NCBI GenBank assembly: GCA_033763935.1
Contig: JANRJO010000045.1
Span: 1-64,000, forward strand
DNA length: 64,000 nt
DNA from: DALYJJ01 sp033763935
GTDB lineage: Bacteria > Acidobacteriota > Terriglobia > Bryobacterales > Bryobacteraceae
Reading direction: 5' to 3'
Shown here: piece by piece, positions 62,018 through 64,000 of the stretch
How positions within the stretch are numbered: the first letter of the stretch is position 1
Layout of the letters: each line of letters starts with the position of its first letter
Made by a program: the position numbers and the translations under genes
Notes under the pieces: model-generated
Database searches by the model: none
Told to the model about the DNA's origin: nothing
Seen by the model: only the letters and a program-made list of their open reading frames with translations

Positions 62018-63808
62018 CTAGCGTTGGTTCGCCTTCAAAACTTTCTTGCGAAGGCGAATCGACTGCGGGGTGATCTCCACCAGTTCGTCGTCGCGAATGA
62101 ACTCGATCGCCTGCTCGAGATTGAGGAGGCGCGGCGGCACCAGCCGGATCGCCTCGTCTGACGTAGAGGCGCGCATGTTCGTCAGCTTCTTTTCCTTGAC
62201 GATGTTCACCGTGAGGTCGGCATCGCGCGAATTCTCGCCCACGATCATGCCCTCGTAGACCTCGGTCGCGGGCGTGATGAACATCTCGCCGCGTTCCTGC
62301 AGGTTGAACATGGCGTAGCCGGTGGCTTTGCCCGGCCGGTCGGCAATCAGCACCCCAGTGGGCCGCGTTTCGATGTCCCCCTGCCATTCAATCCAGCCGT
62401 GGAACAGCGAATTCATGATCGCCGTGCCCTTGGTGTCGGTAAGCATCTCGCTTCGCAAGCCGATGAGCCCGCGCGAAGGGACCAAAAATTCGATTCGCAC
62501 GCGGCCCGACCCGTGGTTCACCATCTTCTCCATCTTGCCCTTGCGCGTACCGAGCTTTTCGATGACCACACCCACGTACTGCTCCGGGACGTCGATCACC
62601 AGCAGTTCCAGCGGCTCGTGGACCTTGCCGTGGATGTCCTTGGTGATGATCTCCGGCTTGCCTACCGCCAGTTCGTAGCCTTCCCGCCGCATCATCTCAA
62701 TCAGAATGGCGAGTTGTAGTTCACCGCGGCCCATCACCTTGAAGGTGTCCGGCGCGGTCTCCTGCACCTTGATGGACACGTTGGTCAGGAGTTCACGGTC
62801 CAGACGGTCCCGCAGATTGCGCGAGGTAACGTAAGTTCCCTCGCGGCCGGCAAACGGGCTGGTGTTGACCGTGAAGGTCATGGCGATGGTCGGCTCGTCG
62901 ATCTGGATCTTGGGCAGCGGATCGGGCGTCTCGGCGTGCGAAACTGTCTCGCCGATGTTGATACCCTCCACGCCCGCGATGGCCAGGATGTCGCCGGGCC
63001 GGGCGTGCGTTTCGTCCACCCTTTTGAGGCCTTCGAACGTGTAGAGCTTCGTGATGCGCGTCTTCTGAATGGATCCGTCGAGCTTGCAAATGGAGACCTC
63101 GTCGCCATTTCGGAGCTGACCGCTAAAAACGCGGCCGATCGCCAGGCGGCCGAGGTAGTCGCTGTAGTCAAGGTTGGCCACCAGCATCTGCAGAACGGCA
63201 TCCGGGTCGCCCGCGGGCGCGGGAATGCGTTGCAGGATGGTCTCGAAAAGGGGCCGCAGATCCCGCGCTTCTTCCTCGAGGTTGCGCTTGGCCAGCCCTG
63301 CCTTGGCGTTCGTGTAGATGACGGGGAAGTCGAGCTGGTCCTCGGTGGCGTCGAGGTCGATGAACAGGTCGTAGACTTCGTTCAGCACTTCCGCGATCCG
63401 GGCGTCGGGGCGGTCAATCTTGTTCACCACCAGAATCGGCGGCAGCTTGGCCTCGAGCGCTTTGGTGAGGACATAGCGGGTCTGCGGCAGTGGACCCTCG
63501 CTGGCATCAACCAGTAACATGACGCCGTCCACGATCTTGAGGGCGCGTTCCACTTCGCCGCCGAAGTCGCTGTGGCCAGGGGTATCGACGATATTGATTT
63601 TGACGCCGCCGTACCACACACCGGTGGTCTTCGCGAGGATGGTGATGCCGCGCTCGCGCTCGAGTTCGTTCGAGTCCATAACCCGCTCGGCCACGGACTC
63701 GTTCGAGCGAAAAATGCCGCTCTGGTGCAGCATCGCGTCCACCAGCGTCGTCTTGCCGTGGTCAACGTGCGCAATGATAGCGATGTTGCGAATGCCTTCG
63801 TTGCGAAT
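62018..63808 (-). CDS. typA: Translational GTPase TypA/BipA
   Basis: A GTPase of about 596 residues that binds 70S ribosomes and helps large-subunit assembly under stress. G motifs: IIAHVDHGKTTLVD (G1), RGITILAK (G2), VDTPGHSDFGGEVER (G3), VVNKIDRPDA (G4). Later come the EF-G-like domain, GRGELQLAILIEMMRREGYELAVGKPEII, and the C-terminal TypA domain ending IRLRKKVLKANQR. No ATG, GTG or TTG lies where TypA normally begins; an AUU at 63808 sits after AGGAGAG with good spacing and gives IRNEGIRNIAIIAHVDHG, like E. coli. The alternative is TTG 63856, 16 residues longer. Confidence 0.93.
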   Translation of the reverse strand: MRNEGIRNIAIIAHVDHGKTTLVDAMLHQSGIFRSNESVAERVMDSNELERERGITILAKTTGVWYGGVKINIVDTPGHSDFGGEVERALKIVDGVMLLVDASEGPLPQTRYVLTKALEAKLPPILVVNKIDRPDARIAEVLNEVYDLFIDLDATEDQLDFPVIYTNAKAGLAKRNLEEEARDLRPLFETILQRIPAPAGDPDAVLQMLVANLDYSDYLGRLAIGRVFSGQLRNGDEVSICKLDGSIQKTRITKLYTFEGLKRVDETHARPGDILAIAGVEGINIGETVSHAETPDPLPKIQIDEPTIAMTFTVNTSPFAGREGTYVTSRNLRDRLDRELLTNVSIKVQETAPDTFKVMGRGELQLAILIEMMRREGYELAVGKPEIITKDIHGKVHEPLELLVIDVPEQYVGVVIEKLGTRKGKMEKMVNHGSGRVRIEFLVPSRGLIGLRSEMLTDTKGTAIMNSLFHGWIEWQGDIETRPTGVLIADRPGKATGYAMFNLQERGEMFITPATEVYEGMIVGENSRDADLTVNIVKEKKLTNMRASTSDEAIRLVPPRLLNLEQAIEFIRDDELVEITPQSIRLRKKVLKANQR

Positions 63809-63893
63809 GGGAAACTCTCCTGATTGCTGCGAGGGTGAACTTCTATGGTGACACAACCAGGGCGCGCGGCGTCCGATCTCGTCGCCGAGGGGC

Positions 63894-63899
63894 TATACT
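63894..63899 (+). promoter_or_regulatory. -10 element (TATACT) of rsmB
   Basis: TATACT lies 6 nt before TTG 63906, with no Shine-Dalgarno between them. It matches the leaderless pattern seen at several other genes in the window. Confidence 0.5.
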
Positions 63900-63905
63900 C
63901 GCAGC

Positions 63906-64000
63906 TTGACGAGCGCCCGCCGAATCGCCTTCGAAGTCCTGCTCCGTGTGCAGCGGGGCGCGTTCGCGACGGATCTTCTCCTGGCGGCTCTCGAGCCGCT
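63906..64000 (+). CDS. rsmB: RsmB-type 16S rRNA cytosine methyltransferase, N-terminal start only
   Basis: The last 95 bases encode MTSARRIAFEVLLRVQRGAF followed by ATDLLLAALEPL, cut by the window end. This matches the NusB-like RNA-binding domain at the N-terminus of RsmB (m5C967 methyltransferase), whose members typically begin with A-R-x-x-A-x-x-V-L/I-x-R-V-x-x-G. The catalytic domain is outside the window, so a stand-alone NusB cannot be fully excluded. The start is TTG 63906. It diverges from typA. Confidence 0.7.
   Translation, partial: MTSARRIAFEVLLRVQRGAFATDLLLAALEP

Overview
The window looks like chromosomal DNA of an Acidobacteriota bacterium, most likely of the Bryobacteraceae/Solibacteraceae group. 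This is inferred from gene content and the high-GC codon usage seen by eye; no 16S gene is present. Typical markers are four large carboxypeptidase-regulatory/TonB-type receptors (one cut by the left edge), two 'VWFA-related' secreted proteins, an ADOP-type MacB/FtsX permease, a DUF1800/DUF1501 pair, FG-GAP/UnbV proteins, and PEP-CTERM proteins with no exosortase in view.

Layout. 1-5.3 kb: two tandem, closely similar outer-membrane receptors closed by a strong terminator. 5.3-21 kb: housekeeping and metabolic genes: a methyltransferase, a YkgJ cysteine-cluster protein, a TPR/FG-GAP/UnbV protein with a frameshift, an aldo/keto reductase diverging from a [2Fe-2S] ferredoxin, a phosphate transporter with its DUF47 partner, a TtcA-like thiolase diverging from a VWFA protein, a MarR regulator with a SnoaL-like target, an S46 peptidase coupled to an orphan CheB, and a Gfo/Idh oxidoreductase. 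21.0-29.7 kb: a tRNA-Glu followed by a gene-poor, partly decayed segment. It holds a structured non-coding stretch, a broken PEP-CTERM gene, an intact two-gene unit (a 1,673-residue FG-GAP/PKD/dockerin-like protein and a cohesin-like PEP-CTERM protein), and the remains of a TetR/PPOX gene pair. 29.7-46.6 kb: receptors, a VWFA protein coupled to one receptor by TAATG, a membrane glycosyltransferase, a serine hydrolase, a PEP-CTERM protein and DUF1800/DUF1501. 46.7-64 kb: an exported protein of unknown role, a DUF1624-type membrane protein, the coupled chain glmS-yjbQ-rluE-aldo/keto reductase, murA, another aldo/keto reductase, a polysaccharide deacetylase, thiC, a tiny membrane protein behind a riboswitch-like leader, a lysozyme-like protein, the ADOP permease, typA and the start of rsmB.

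Three patterns stand out. First, many genes have a TANNNT-like -10 hexamer only 5-8 nt before the start codon and no Shine-Dalgarno, which suggests leaderless mRNAs. At several divergent pairs the two -10 elements overlap, making very compact bidirectional promoters (6.06, 14.38, 56.03 kb and possibly 16.83 kb). Second, a cohesin-like, surface-sorted protein sits directly behind a giant dockerin-like protein, a candidate surface assembly pair. Third, several genes carry frameshifts, some at homopolymers; these are either real decay or assembly errors and should be checked against reads.
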